From Maratus speciosus (lineage: Eukaryota; Arthropoda; Arachnida; Araneae; Salticidae): DNA of 64,000 bases. Both the position numbers and the translations under genes were made by a program. The notes below the pieces were generated by a model that was not told where the DNA came from, ran no database searches, and saw only the letters and a program-made list of their open reading frames with translations. The stretch spans positions 592,399,038 through 592,463,037 of the forward strand of contig OZ010786.1 of NCBI GenBank assembly GCA_963932465.1, in the 5' to 3' direction. This document shows, piece by piece, positions 11,968 to 24,139 of this stretch (positions are counted from its first letter, which is position 1; each line of letters begins with the position of its first letter).

Positions 11968-12176
11968 CCCCTTAACGCTCGAATTAAATTACGGTTGAAA
12001 AATACAAATTGTATATTGGCACCACTTTTATTAAAAATAAATATTCACTTTATTGAATGACAGGAAAAACGATATTAAAATATAGCCAATTTCACTATTT
12101 TATAAAACTGGTGGGAATCAATCAATTTGAGTAAAAGATACAGCCCGAGAATATGACGTGAGCGAGAATTAAGGGG
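11968..12176. mobile_element. MITE family A, copy 1 (TTAA type)
   Basis: It is 209 bp, flanked by TTAA on both sides. The ends read CCCCTTAACGCTCGAATT and GAGCGAGAATTAAGGGG. Internally it carries CACCACTTTTATTAAAA and a GGTGGGAATCAAT block. Nearly identical copies lie at 12.5 kb and 36.1 kb and, split by a 10.5-kb insertion, at 19.35/30.05 kb. Confidence 0.8.
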
Positions 12177-12513
12177 TTAACAGCAGATGGCTGCGAAAAA
12201 AAAAAAAAAAAAACAGGAGAAGAAAATTAATAGTAACCCTTTTACATAAGTTCGAAAGTGGTGTTGACAATACCATTAAATCTTCCGTAATCGGATAATT
12301 GTGACAGAACAGTGCAAATTAGCGTACTTTTTGTGCCTGTGGGTTCTGTCCCGAGGCTGGCAAATGTAAGTGGAGAGATACCCCTAATAGTTCAATAATA
12401 TCTATGTGAATTATAGCATTAAAATAATTCACTACGGCATTGTAAATTCTATTTCATTTATTTAAATGTCTTCTTTAAAATATTTGAAAAAATAAAAGTA
12501 TAAATCAAATTAA

Positions 12514-12722
12514 CCCCTTCACGCTCGAATTAAATTACGGTTGAATAATTCAAATTACTTATTGGCACCACTTTTATGAAAAAGAAATATTCACCTTATT
12601 TAATGACAGTAAAAAGGATACTAAAATATAGCCAATTTCACTATATTATAAAATTGGTGGGAATCAAACAATTTGAGTAAAAGACACAGCCCGAGAATAT
12701 GACGGGAGCGAGATTTAAGGGG
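12514..12722. mobile_element. MITE family A, copy 2 (TTAA type)
   Basis: Same length and ends as copy 1, with TTAA on both sides and an internal CACCACTTTTATGAAAA core. Differences from copy 1 are scattered single bases, consistent with independent insertion and drift. Confidence 0.8.
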
Positions 12723-12959
12723 TTAAAAGACTTCAGAAAGTTACCTGTTTTATTGAGGTATGTGCAGTTATTAAATGGCATGAAAAATGCCCAATTTTTA
12801 TGGGGAAAATGTACCAATGAAGAAAGAAAGATTAAATATATATATTAAAATGTAATTTTGAAAATTTGTGTGTGAAAGAATGATCCTAAATGAACACATG
12901 TACAGAGGTTCAGACTCTAATTCAAATGTATTAGATTTTAGAAATAGTATTAGATTTTA

Positions 12960-13012
12960 GAAGTGAATTGCCAGAATCCCCGGAGTTACACTGCAAAATC
13001 ATGGGTCAGTTG
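12960..13012 (-). repeat. Dispersed repeat with ATTGCCAGAATCC
   Basis: A 50-base block that includes CCCCGGAGTTACACTGC and ATCATGGG matches, inverted, 61.44-61.50 kb. It is a fragment of an unidentified dispersed repeat. Confidence 0.5.
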
Positions 13013-13033
13013 CCCCATGTAACCTTTCTTTAA

Positions 13034-13262
13034 CACGTTCACGCCGGCGCGGTGGGTCACACTCGACTGTCTCAGAGCTGCAAAGTCTCCGGCTTTTTGC
13101 ATACCAGTATTTTAATGCAGAAAATGTTGTTTTATTTAATTAAAACAATTGGGCGATTTAAAGGAGCTATATTTTCTCTAAAATAATAGTGGTGTGCAAA
13201 AATCCGGAGACTTGACAACTCTGAGACAGTCGAGTGTGACCCACCGCGCCGGCGTGAACGTG
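13034..13262. mobile_element. TTAA MITE with long GC-rich TIRs
   Basis: TTAA flanks both ends. The inverted repeats extend about 50 bp and include CACGTTCACGCCGGCGCGGT and GGGTCACACTCGACTGTCTC on the left, mirrored on the right, interrupted by a few mismatches. An internal ACCAGTATTTTAATG motif matches the core seen in other MITEs. 229 bp, noncoding. Confidence 0.85.
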
Positions 13263-13474
13263 TTAAAGTTATATATTTAAATAAACCTAGTTTCATGTTA
13301 TTCTCGTTCTAATGAATTGTTTAACCCGTTCAGAGGTTGTTTTCTTTTTGACACAATAAAGTAAAAATTCGCACAATACCCACTTTTACAGTACTAAAAT
13401 ATTTGCTTTATATAATCGAAATATGTCTGTCCTTTAAATAAAGCGAATATTGCTGTTAAATCTTTAACCTAGTG

Positions 13475-13632
13475 TTGCCAGACGAATACTAAATTTTTAT
13501 TTTGAGTACCACTATTTTCGTACGATATTATTCACTTGCTTCAATCGCAAAATTTTTGTGAATAAATAAGGCGACTATCTCTCTATGAAAATAGAGGTAT
13601 ACAAAATCCAATTTTTTTATTCGTCTGGCAAC
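13475..13632. mobile_element. GTTGCCAGACGAATA inverted-repeat MITE
   Basis: The left end reads GTTGCCAGACGAATACTAAA and the right end ATTCGTCTGGCAAC. Internally it has ACCACTATTTTCG and AATAAGGCGA, again core-like. A related GTTGCCAG-ended element lies at 53.0-53.2 kb. Confidence 0.7.
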
Positions 13633-13642
13633 CTTGCTTTAA

Positions 13643-13831
13643 CCCATTAATGACTGACATTACGTTTTCGCAACGTTATACTTGTGATTTTTAAAAAATG
13701 ATACCAGTAAAAGTTAAATTTGCCTTATTTGATTAACACGTTTCAGTGATTCATAAAGTAAAAGTAAGTGTTTAACATAAAGTGGTGTGAAATGAATAAA
13801 ATTCCTGTAAAACATGCCTCTCCTTAATGGG
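13643..13831. mobile_element. TTAA MITE, CCCATTAATG ends
   Basis: TTAA flanks both sides, with ends CCCATTAATGACTG and CTCCTTAATGGG. The internal core reads ACCAGTAAAAGTTAAATTTG then CCTTATTTGATTAA. The right-hand TTAA seems shared with the next element. Confidence 0.7.
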
Positions 13832-13835
13832 TTAA

Positions 13836-14050
13836 CGGATCAACGCCGCCATATAAGTGGCATTGGCACCCTTAATAAAATTTATTCGCTCAGCACCACT
13901 TTTTAAAAAAAAGAAACACAACACTCTTAATTGCACTACTTTGAAAAGATGTGCAAGATACATTTACTAAAAAAAATACTTTTAAAATATAGGGGTGCAA
14001 ATAGAATATAAAAATAGAAGCATGTATTTAAAGCTATGCTGCGTTAAAGG
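13836..14050. mobile_element. Possible TTAA MITE abutting the previous one
   Basis: It starts at the TTAA shared with its neighbour. The left end CGGATCAACGCCGC and the right end GCTGCGTTAAAGG are weak inverted repeats. It contains CACCACTTTTTAAAAAAAA. Decayed, so the call is tentative. Confidence 0.4.
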
Positions 14051-14584
14051 TTAAAATTAGTGGTGTCGAAAAGATTTTAGTAACGAAACAAGCAATCTTT
14101 TCTTGCACGTACGGTGCACGGAAAAATATGTTAGCGGGTTAAATGAATGCTTTAGAAATCTTATAGAATGCGCTGATTACAAATTCTACTATTTAAATAT
14201 TGCATAGAAATTTTCTGATCTTACACTCCGCCTACCAGATGGGTCCAATGGACCCGACATAAAAAATAGAATATATGTTAACTAGTTGGACGTGCCAATC
14301 CCAAAACTTTCTTCTATCTTATACATCTTAATATTTCAAAAACTAGTTACACGTGTTAATACTTCAATATCATTAGTTCAATACTATACCAACTTTGATT
14401 TGCATCTTAATTTCGGCTTCAGTCAATTAAACGGACTAAAAACGAGTTAATCGATATCATGATATTTGTTAAAATTAATAGTTTTTCCTTATTCTGCTGT
14501 TATCAGCTGTTTGCGAATAGCCGGCTTAGCAGGAAGCGTGTTCTCGCCACTGCACGAGCCGCCGATGGACAATAGAACTACTCA

Positions 14585-15580
14585 AAATCAAGAAAAGTAT
14601 ACAAAAATCGCCCCATTACCGCGCAATATTTCCAAATTCAAGGATAATTTTATACACTTTTCGATGGTACAATAAAGAAAATGTCATAAACGATGCTATT
14701 ACAGCGCCCCTCTTCCGGTAGATTTTTTCCAAATTCTGGAAGGACTTGCTTCCCATAGCCAAAAACATACACAAAAAATTTGGTTCAATTATATGTATAA
14801 CTACATACACTTTTCGATGGTACAATAATGAAAACGGTACAGACATCGCAATTATAGCGCCCCCTTCCGGCGGATTTTTTCCTAATTCAGGGAGGATCTT
14901 CGTGCCATGACCAAAAACAAACACAAAAAATTTGGTTCAGTTATATGCATAACTTCATACAATTTCGATGGTAAAATATTCAAAATCGCACAAAAATCGC
15001 TATTACAGCGTCCCCTACTAGCGAATTTTTTCCAAATTAAGGAAGGGCCTGCTTGCCATAGCCAATAATTTAAAAAAATGTTTTTGTTCAATTGTATGCA
15101 TAACTTCATACACTTTTGGATAGTACAATGATCAATATCGTATAAAATCGCTATTACAGCCCCCTTCCGGTCGATTTTGCCAAATTAAGGGAGGACCTGC
15201 TTGTTATAGCCAAAAACGTTTTTTTTTTTTTTAATTACTTGAATTCTATGCATAACTTCATACACTTTTCGAAAATACAATATTCAAAATCGCACAAAAA
15301 TCACTATTAGAACGCCTCCTACTGGCGAATTTTTTCTAAATTCAGGGAAGACCTGCTTTTCACAGCCAAAAACTTATAATAAAAATTTGGTTCAATTCGA
15401 TGCATAACTTCGTCCACTTTTTGATGGTACAATATTCAAAATCGCACAAAAATTGCTATTACAGCGCTCCCTACAGGCGAATATTTTCGAAATTCAGGGA
15501 GGACCTGTTTGCCATAGCCAAAAACTTAAAATAAAAATTTGGTTCAATTCTATGCATAACTTCACACACTTTTTAACGGT
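14585..15580. repeat. Tandem array, about 152-bp unit, six to seven copies
   Basis: Units contain CATAACTTCATACACTTTT, TTACAGCGCCCC, a GGAGGACCTGC-like segment and CCATAGCCAAAAAC, then TTTGGTTCAATT. The TTGGTTCAATT landmark recurs at about 14782, 14935, 15088, 15240, 15392 and 15541, a spacing of 149-153 bases. Units differ by roughly 10-20 percent. The small open frames on either strand are products of the repeat, not genes. The array ends at 15.59 kb in a GACGGACAGACAGACA run. Confidence 0.8.
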
Positions 15581-15583
15581 AAA

Positions 15584-15740
15584 ATGGCGACAGACACACG
15601 GACTGACGGACAGACAGACATTTTCCATAAACATGTTTTTTGAGATCTCTGACCCCTAAAACGTGTAAATCCGTCGAAAACCGGAAGTCGAAAGAGATTT
15701 CGATTACAGTACTTTCTTCTGTTGAAGATAGAAGCAATTT
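15584..15740. repeat. GACAGAC run and associated unique tail
   Basis: A CGGACTGACGGACAGACAGA run is followed by TGAGATCTCTGACCCC and CCGTCGAAAACCGGAAGTCG. I recognise this only as a block that follows the 152-bp array; its family is not known to me. Confidence 0.4.
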
Positions 15741-15763
15741 AAAATTTAGGCGGGTTGTCCAGC

Positions 15764-15940
15764 AGGGGTGTAAAAATCTAGGCGCCAGCGGGCAGTCTCT
15801 CACCACTAAATTTTATTCGTTAATTTTCCTCTAATATTTCGTCTAAGATTTTTGTAAGAATTCTAATAAAATTTAAGAAAAGAAAACTAATAAAATTTAG
15901 TGGTGAGAGACTGCCCGCTGGCGCCTAGATTTTTACCCCT
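15764..15940. mobile_element. hAT-like MITE with 50-bp TIRs
   Basis: The left arm begins AGGGGTGTAAAAATCTAGG and continues through GCGCCAGCGGGCAGTCTCTC; the right arm is the inverse, ending CCTAGATTTTTACCCCT. The CAGGGGTG-like end is typical of hAT elements (family knowledge). No target duplication could be read with confidence. The interior starts with CACCACTAAATTTTATT, core-like. Confidence 0.75.
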
Positions 15941-17110
15941 CATTATAAGCATCGTGAAAGATATGAGAATATCCATTTATGTTGAAATAAAAATTCGACA
16001 TAACAAAATCTATTAAATCTCTTCTAGACGAACGTTGTATACAGAATTTTTAATCTGTCCACCAGTAACTGATAACACCAGTACCAATCTGATCACCAGT
16101 ATTTTCAATTAGAAAATTTTATCAAAAATAATCAGAAAAGTCTTTTACAAAATATTACTATTCAATTTTACTCTTGTGAATAATCAAGAGTCCTAAGTAT
16201 TCTTTATAGCACGTGCTTATTGCGGAATCGTTAAAGCGATATATGAATCTTATTTGTAATGTATAGTTAAGTGGAATTCAAATGTTTTGAGGTTAAAAAC
16301 TACTGAACTAGAGTCATGGTCTATGGGAAAATAAAATTTCAATTTAACCGCCTTATCAAATTTATTACACATATAATTTATCCTTTTTTAAAGCTAATTT
16401 ATTCCATGGATGTTATTAATGACTCCTTTGGGATAAGTCTTTGTGCAAACTACTCTGCGGAGTCAACAAAATAACCAGAGTATGGGACATAAATTAGAAT
16501 TGCAGTCTGGTAAATATATTTAACTATAGGATAAATTTTATGACCTATCGTGTTCATTTTTTGCTGACTCAGTACGAAATATTTCGTATTTAATAAAATA
16601 TATTAGAAAGAATTTTCAGTCAGACAGATGAGAAAGTGGTAGTGATAAATAAATTGAAGAACATGTTTAAAGTTAAATAGGCTTTAATCAAAGCTATAAA
16701 AATAAAGTTTAAACAAAATATAAAAATAGGGTTTAATCAAATAATAATAAAAAAACATATTACATACGGAATAATTTATTTACCAGAATGTGCAAAAAAA
16801 TTATAAATATTATAAATAATGCACTGTGAGCACAATATTAGTTGAAGGATATATATGAAAAAACATTATATGCAAAATGATGTATCGAAATTAATGCACA
16901 CATAATAATAATAAATAAATAAATAAAATGCACGGAAAGATTTAGAAAATGAGATTTCTTATATTTTTATCTCCATAAAACACAACACATGCAAAATCAA
17001 AAGCAAAAAAAAAAAAAAAATAATAATAATAATAAATAAAAATAAATAAATAAATAAATAAATATTTTAGAAATTATAAATTAAGTTATATTTTAGCAAA
17101 TAATAAATAA
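15941..17110. other. AT-rich DNA with simple repeats
   Basis: No gene was seen. Three CACCAGTA phrases occur at about 16060-16110, and (AATA)n runs lie at about 16905-16927 and 17020-17065. Confidence 0.45.
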
Positions 17111-17112
17111 AG

Positions 17113-18510
17113 AGCATAGCCGGATAAGCATTGGAAACATGCCTTTCAATGAAGTTTCCTTATTTTTTTTCCCAGATGTGGCTACATATCTGACAATATA
17201 TTTCCCCTATTATCACTTTATAAACATTGATAATTAATGAGATAAAAATGTTTTTTTGAATTTTTTCAAAAGCGGATATTCTCAAAAACTGCTGCGCGGA
17301 ATTTCATGCCATTAACTGAGGATATACAGATACCAAAGATGCATAACTGGTAATTTTTGTATAATTTTCTGTTTATAAAAACTGTGTGAAATAGCGAAAT
17401 AAAAATTAAAAAAAATAAAAATCATATCTTATGGTTATCCGAAAATGACTATTTTCTTTTTAAAAATTCCCCATATGTGCCCGTATATTTTGTATAAACA
17501 CCGAAAGTTTGCGTTTGGTACTAAATATAAATATTTGCAAAAATTTACAGGAAAATTATTGAAATTCATTTTAAGGCGTTATTTGGGGCGGAGCTACTCA
17601 ACTTCGACATCCGTAGAATTTGTGGAACAAAGTCAGCAGACAATATGTCAACAGATGTATTTTAGATTCCATTAAATCCTTGGGGACGAGCGACACGTAT
17701 ACGTGCCGGAAATAGGCCTAAGGATCCTCGTTTATCCTCACCAGTAAAATTTTACTGTAAAATTTGCCTTATTTAATCCGAGCATTTTCCCGACTTGAAT
17801 AGGCACAAACTTCTGTTTTTTAAAACCGGTAGCAAAGTAATAAACATTTCGTAAAAGTATCCCGTCGCGAAGGGGTTATGCATATAAGCAGTGTTATTCA
17901 ACTCCATGTTCATTTTGATATCGACAACGTTGAGAATGTTGCTCATGTGTTTATTAAAATTTAAAATACAGGAATTCTGTAACTGTTTATTCCAAAAATG
18001 CTTCGAAAATGGGTGTCGAAGTCGAATAGCTCTGTCCAAAATAACGCCTTAAAATGAATTTCAATAACTGTAACATACATTTTTGTAAAGATTTATACGT
18101 AGTACCCAACGCAAACTTTCGGCATTTATATAGAATATGCGGGCACATATGAAGAATTTTTTGCAAGAAAATGGTAATTTTCGGATAACCATAAGATATG
18201 ATTTTTATTTTTTAAAATTTTTATTTCGCTGTTTCACACAGTTTTTATAAACAGAAAATTATACAAAAATTATCAGTTCTGCATCTTTGGTATATATATA
18301 TCCTCAGCTAAGAGCATGAAATTCAGTGAAGTAGTTTTTGAGAAAATCCGTTAAAAAAAAAAAAAAAAAAACGAAAAAACATTTTTATCTCATTAAATAT
18401 AAATATTTATAGGGTGATAATAGGGGAAATACATTGTCAGATATGCAGCCACATCTGAAAAAAAATCAAGAAATTTGACTGAAAGGCATTTTTCCAATGC
18501 TTATCCGGAG
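17113..18510. mobile_element. Foldback element, two ~500-bp inverted arms
   Basis: The left arm (about 17113-17615) and right arm (about 18008-18510) are inverted copies. Both outer ends carry CCGGATAAGCATTGG, and both inner ends carry the CGTTATTT..GG.C.GAGCTA phrase followed by TTCGACA. Arm similarity looks near 85 percent by eye. The roughly 390-bp centre contains a family B MITE. Frames within the arms are not gene-like. Confidence 0.75.
17676..17875. mobile_element. MITE family B, copy 1, nested in the foldback element
   Basis: The body is the same as at 35.7, 36.2 and 61.2 kb: TTGGGGACGAGCGACACGTA at the left, a CACCAGTAAAATTTTACTG core and CCCGTCGCGAAGGGG at the right. TTAA lies at the left and TTAT (decayed) at the right. 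200 bp. Confidence 0.75.
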
Positions 18511-18564
18511 ATGCCCTTTGCAAACATACATGTTTTTTTTTTTATTATTATACTGTTCATTTAA

Positions 18565-18774
18565 CCCTTTCATGGGAACGTCACTATTTTTAGTAAAATA
18601 CTGAAATGAATGACTGACACTGGAATTTAAAAACAAATTTATATAAAAATAAGTAAAAGCTTTTCTTCATGTAATTAATAAAATGAAAAATTTCAAACCA
18701 AAATTCTGGTGTCAATATTTCATTTACAGATTAAAATTAGGTGGTCTAAAAATTAACCACCGCCCTTGAAGGGG
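18565..18774. mobile_element. MITE family C, copy 1 (TTAA type)
   Basis: TTAA flanks both sides. The left end is CCCTTTCATGGGAACG and the right end CGCCCTTGAAGGGG. The interior has GACACTGGAATTTAAAAAC and, inverted, TTCTGGTGTCAATATTTC. It matches 34.16-34.37 kb closely; decayed relatives lie at 39.25 and 63.8 kb. Confidence 0.75.
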
Positions 18775-18778
18775 TTAA

Positions 18779-19295
18779 GATTATCGCGGATATTTCGAAA
18801 CAGTAACTGTTTAAAGTTCCTTTTTTTTCAGAAAATTGATGCACGCCTTTCGTATAATCATACGATAGTACACCAAGATTTTAGATACACTAGAATGATA
18901 AAACGGTATCTTTTTTTTAACTTCTGCCGGATCCGCAATTTATTGCAGAATAATAATTAGAAATCGCATAAGTATGGTTTTAAAATAAACTGTAGTTTTC
19001 AATATTTAAAGTTTTGTTAAAGTTTTAGCGATTAAGTCCTAACGTCTCATACAGATGATTTGAATAACTAGAAAACATAGAAAGAACATTAAAAAGGATT
19101 TTTTCTAATAAAGCTTGTCAACATAATGCAAAGTATGCAATTTATACATTTCTGAAAGTTTTTAAATAAAACTTCAGTTTGGACGAAGACTTTATTCAAG
19201 AATGCTTGTTAAGAATGTATTGTAAGTGACCACTTTAGTTTGCAATGTTCTGTTACAGATGTATTCTGTTAGTCAGAAACATGATTATTTTCTGT
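18779..19295. other. Noncoding DNA before the nested insertion complex
   Basis: Only short, chance-like frames. Nothing recognised. Confidence 0.4.
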
Positions 19296-19455
19296 TTAAC
19301 ACTAGAACGCCCGGAAGCATTCGATCCGACTCCGACCATATGATTAACCCCTTAATTCTCGCTCCCGTCATATTCTCGGGCTGTGTCTTTTACTCAAATT
19401 GTTTGATTCCCACCAGTTTTATCAATTAGTGAAATCGACTTTTAAGTATCGTTTT

Positions 19456-19463
19456 TCCTGTCA
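19456..19463. repeat. Left target-site duplication TCCTGTCA
   Basis: Immediately precedes GTAGTAGGAAAAGG and is repeated directly after the right end at 29951-29958. Confidence 0.85.
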
Positions 19464-19655
19464 GTAGTAGGAAAAGGAGAGTTCGGGGACAGCCGCAGGC
19501 GGTATTGCGGTATGCACCGCCTGCGGCACCGCGGCCTGCACCGCAGCACCGCCGCCTCCACCCCCATGCCCCCTCCTCCCACACCGCCTCCGGTCCCGCC
19601 TGCGACAAGGCACCCCCTCCAACACCGCCCCCTAGCGGGAAAAATAGCGTTTTTA
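19464..19655. repeat. GC-rich terminal block of left arm
   Basis: About 190 bases of strongly GC-rich sequence in an AT-rich region, rich in the motifs CCGCAGGCGG and CCGCCTGCGG and in CCNCC runs. It is mirrored at 29759-29950. Frames through it give Pro/Ala-rich peptides with no family features and are by-products of composition. Repeated, partly palindromic motifs at an element end could be transposase-binding sites (inference). Confidence 0.7.
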
Positions 19656-19719
19656 GAGTATTTTTCTGCTATAAAATGAGAGTTGAACGTTAGATCGACT
19701 AGATTATCATACTATAAGA

Positions 19720-20680
19720 TGAAGATTAAATTTACATTTGAATTTTGAACAACCTTTACCTTAATGAGTATTATTAATTAAGCAAAATAATGGAAAATAA
19801 CAATTTTAAAGGAAAAAAGCTGATTTCTGTAGATTTTCTTTCAACTGCAAGATCAGAATATCAACTTACATGGAGAAAGTTAAACATATATTTGAATTTT
19901 GGTTGATTAACATCTTAATGAGCATTATTAATTAAGCAAAACAATGAAAAATATCAATTTTTAATGAAAAAAGATGAATTTTTTCAAGTACAAGATCAGA
20001 ATATACTCTTAAATGGAGAAAGTTAAACGCGTACATTTGAATTTTGAAGAATCTTTACCTTAATGAGCATTATTAATTAAGCAAAAAAATGAAAAATATC
20101 AATTTTTAATGAAAAAAGCTGAATTTTTTCAAATACAAAATCAGAATATCAACTTAAATTGAGAAAGTTAAACGCGTACATTTGAATTTTGAATAATATT
20201 TACCTTAATGAGTATTATTAATTAAGCAAAACAGTGGAAAATATAAATTTCTTAGGAAAAAAGCTGATTTCTGTAGATTTTATTCAACTACAAGATCAGA
20301 ATATCAACTTAAATGGAAAAGGTTAACCATATATTTGAATTTTTAACAATCTTTACCTTAATCAGTATTATTAATTAAGCAAAACAGTGGAAAATATAAA
20401 TTTCTTAAGAAAAAAGCTGATTTCTGTAGATTTTATTCAACTACAAGATCGGAATATCAATTTAAATGAGGAAAGTGAAACATACATTTGAATGAACAAC
20501 ACCTTAATAAGTATTATTAATTAACCAAAACAATGAAAATATCAATTTTTAATGAAAAAGCAGATTCTTTAGATCCTTTAGATTTTTTTTTCAACTGTAA
20601 GATAGGGATATCATCTTAAAAGGAAAATTTAAACATATAATTTAGTTTTTGATCCACCATTACCTTAATAAATTTTGATA
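19720..20680. repeat. Subterminal tandem repeats, left arm
   Basis: About seven units of 145-160 bases. The landmark TTAATGAGTATTATTAATTA (or close variants) recurs at about 19761, 19915, 20060, 20205, 20359, 20504 and 20664. Each unit also has AAAAAAGCTGATT, ACAAGATCAGAATATCAA and AGAAAGTTAAAC. A further unit stands alone near 21590-21790. Confidence 0.8.
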
Positions 20681-21466
20681 ATTAAACAAATAACAAAGAA
20701 TATTATCGAATTTTTAAAGAAAAAGATTAATTTTATTAATCCAATAATGATTTTTACATCTTTATATAATACTTTGAACCTATCCAACGTTTTTATTCGT
20801 TATTGGCTTTAAATTTTATCATTTTCATATAAAATTTCGAGTTTTCAAACCAATTAACTTAATTTTACTACATTTTAAATGTGGATATTTCTAGATAAAT
20901 AGCCAACTTAGTAATTTTTGCACAACTTGCACTTAGTAATTTTTACACCAACCTAATTGATTTTACTATTCTTAGACCACTGTAAGATTATAATTCAATG
21001 TATCAGTTCTTCTAAAAGTAAAAATAACCAGATTTCCCACCCCCCCCTTTCATAAATTACATCTACGCTCTCTTCAAACTCATAAGAAAATCCTGCGTTT
21101 CTCCCCCTTGAAGGGAGGAGGATACAATAGCGTTACGTCACTTGTTTACAAAATATCGATATGTTGACGATTTGACCATTTTTCAAGATGTATAAAAGAA
21201 AGTATCAATATTTTTACATTATTACAAGTATAATTTTACAGTTTAATGAATAATTATTTATTTATTATTGGATACCCAATTTTATCAACAGATGAATTAA
21301 CTATATCTGTGCTGAAACTACATTTCACATACTTAGCCACACTTTAAAAAATTTCACTTCAATATGTAAATATTAAGTGCATTTTTAACATAACACATGT
21401 TTTTCAACACTAGTTCCTATACGAGAATTTTGTTTATTAAATAGTATGTATTCACTTTCAAATTGC

Positions 21467-21546
21467 TTTTACTTGAAATTATATAAACCCTTTTAACAGA
21501 AAATTGCTTTTACTTGAAATTATATAAACCCTTTTAACAGAAAATT
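21467..21546. repeat. 40-bp duplication private to the left arm
   Basis: A block starting AAATTGCTTTTACTTG and ending CTTTTAACAG occurs twice in tandem here and once at the equivalent right-arm place (about 27905-27950). It explains most of the arm length difference. Confidence 0.75.
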
Positions 21547-22290
21547 TGTTTAATCACAGAACGAACTGTATTTAACACGTTCAACCTCAATATCAATAAT
21601 TAAACAAAACAATGGAAAATATCAATTTTTAAGAAGAAAAATAAAAACAGAGTTCTTTAGATTTTCTTTTTTCAGCTACAAGATAAGAATAATAACTTAA
21701 ATGAGGAACGTTAAACATATATTTTAGTTTTTGAACAACCATTACCTTAATGAATTTTAATAATTGAACAAATAACAAAAGGAAAATATGATTTTTAATG
21801 AAAAAGACGAATTTAAACGAATTTGATTAACTTTTACAATAGTTTGAGATTTTATCATCCTTTTAGATGCTAGCTATGTAGAATTTTAAACTTTCAATAA
21901 GACACACTTCAAGAAATACTCATTACTAAACAAAAATAAATTAATTTTAATCTAATCAATGACTGAAAATTTCACATTTAAAAAATATTTTCATGAATGT
22001 GCATAAAAAATGAGAGTTTACAAATTAATATCCTTATTTCTATTACATTTAACTGGATTTTTCTATATTCGAGCTTAATTTTTATACACAAAGCATTATT
22101 TAATCAAATCCAGTACTTTCAGATTTAACGAAATTCAGCGTTTTTCGCTTTTCAAACTAATCCTATGAGCTAAAAAACAACAGCGCCTCCTATAATTTTA
22201 TAGTGTTGAGTGAAACGAGTGGAATTTTTCATACTGTTTGCTGTTTTCGTTATATGAAGACGTCAGCTTATATTCTCTAGTTTAACTAAA

Positions 22291-22919
22291 ATGTGTAATA
22301 TGCAAGAAATGTCTTTAACAGAGGAAGATTCAAGTCAATCTTACTTAAAGGATATGAAATCAGCTATACCCAGCCAAGAAGTACATGCTTCGAACATTGA
22401 AATAATACCCTCTTCACCAGAACAACTAAAACCACCTTTTACTTGCAATCAATGCGAGAAATCCTATTCCAAAAAGAATACATTAAACAGACATCAAATA
22501 TCCCATTTGGAGAAAAAGCCCTTTGAATGTGAATATGCTCAAAGACATTCATTCAAAGCAGTGATTTACAACGACATAGTGTAACTCATTCCAGGACATC
22601 TACTACATATAAATGCGATCAATGCGGCAAAGATTATTTACAAAAGTGTCTGTTAACAATTCACAAGAGATCTCATAAGAAGTTTTATGATTGTGATAAA
22701 TGTTCCAACTCTTTTTTAACAAAGTCTGCTTTAACTAAACATAAAAAAGTTCATCCCAAGGAATATGAATGTAAATACTGCAACATTAAATTGTACGATG
22801 AAGTTGAATTTTTACTTCATAAAAAAGTTCACCCTAAGAAATATAGTTGTAAACACTGTAAAATTATCTTTTATCTCCAGAGGGAGTTTATTCATCATCT
22901 GATCAACATGCATAAATGA
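22291..22919 (+). pseudogene. Left-arm C2H2 zinc-finger gene, frameshifted
   Basis: It is the copy of the right-arm gene at 26532-27161, identical in the part compared except for one missing A near 22534 (GAATATGCTC here, GAAATATGCTC in the right arm). The frame therefore runs only 97 codons from the ATG at 22291 to a stop at 22584, covering the acidic/serine-rich N-terminus and the first complete finger (CNQC...H..H), then leaves frame at the start of finger two. Bases 22535-22919 still encode the remaining fingers in another frame up to the original stop at 22917-22919. An AATAAA signal follows at about 23011. The broken and intact copies in one element show that this gene is dispensable in at least one arm, or that the damage is recent. 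Confidence 0.85.
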
Positions 22920-24139
22920 AAAATGCAAACTTTGTTAAGTCATAAACTTGATTTGAATATCTGTATATTTTAAAAATTTATATGTCCTCCTATAACTGTT
23001 GAAAATGATGAATAAATATTGTTTAACTGAAAAAGCTTTTGTCGTTTATTTTTGCCATATCAGCTTGTGATTTTTCTTGACTCTATCTCATCAAGTCAAA
23101 ACGATTTTAATAAAATTTTAAAATACATATTGTATAATTTTAAGTTTATAATTTTTTTTAAATTTCTTATCGAATGAAACATGAGTTAACTATATTTTAT
23201 TAATTTCATATTAAAAACCTAACGTTTACCATATAATTTTATTATGTTCCGTCTAAATTTTATCTACCCAATTAAATTCTATAATCCCTTCTTATTAGCA
23301 AACATTACTATTTAACTGGAAATTTCACATTAATGTTTTTCTTTTTTCATGATTGTACATATAAAAATAAGAGTTTCAAACAAATTTCCATAATTTATCA
23401 CATTTGAACTTAATTTTTATACTCAAAACATTATTTAATCAAATTTTTATACTTTCTGATTCAGTGAAATTCGTTGATTTTTCATTTTTTAAACCAATAC
23501 CACAATATTTATCGACATTGGACTTTATTCTTCCCTTGTATATTTTTACAGTACACAATTAAGATAGATATAGACTTAGGACAGCAATAGAGTTAAAAAT
23601 TGATTATACTCAATTTTCACCTTATATGAATTGGTCCTACATGACATTTCTTATTGCTACAATCACTTGATATATTAAAATTAGTCCGAGTTATTCAGTC
23701 TATATTATTAATCAAATTATCATATGTTTCATCTTACACTTCTAAGATTTCTGAATTATCATCCATCAAGTTGCTTAAAATATTAATACTACTGTGTTTA
23801 TAGTTCTATTGATACATAGCCTACATGAATATAATCTTTAATTTTAACATTTCATATTTTAAATGACCTATTTTCAAAACTAAACTATATGAATTTTTAC
23901 TACATCACTTATCAATATCACACAATGATTTATGCTTCACACTTTTCTAATAATTATCAGATTCTTAGAACATAATTTCTTGATAACATATATTATACTA
24001 CTGATTTGTACGCATGAGTGAGTTGTCAAGTAATCAAAACGATTCAGAATAATATAAATTTTCGAAAAGCAGCGCAGTATTTCTCATTTCAACTGTTAAA
24101 CTTGGAAGAGAAGGTGACTTTAAGTGCGCAACTCTGATA

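Noticed and set aside
14466..15834. Several 64-102-codon frames on both strands
   Set aside because: They lie in the 152-bp tandem array and the adjoining hAT-like palindrome; repeated peptides mirror the DNA repeat.
19505..19693. Pro/Ala-rich frames (62-90 codons) in both GC-rich ends of the palindromic element
   Set aside because: They arise from CCNCC-rich terminal repeat DNA, occur in several frames and both strands at once, and have no family features.
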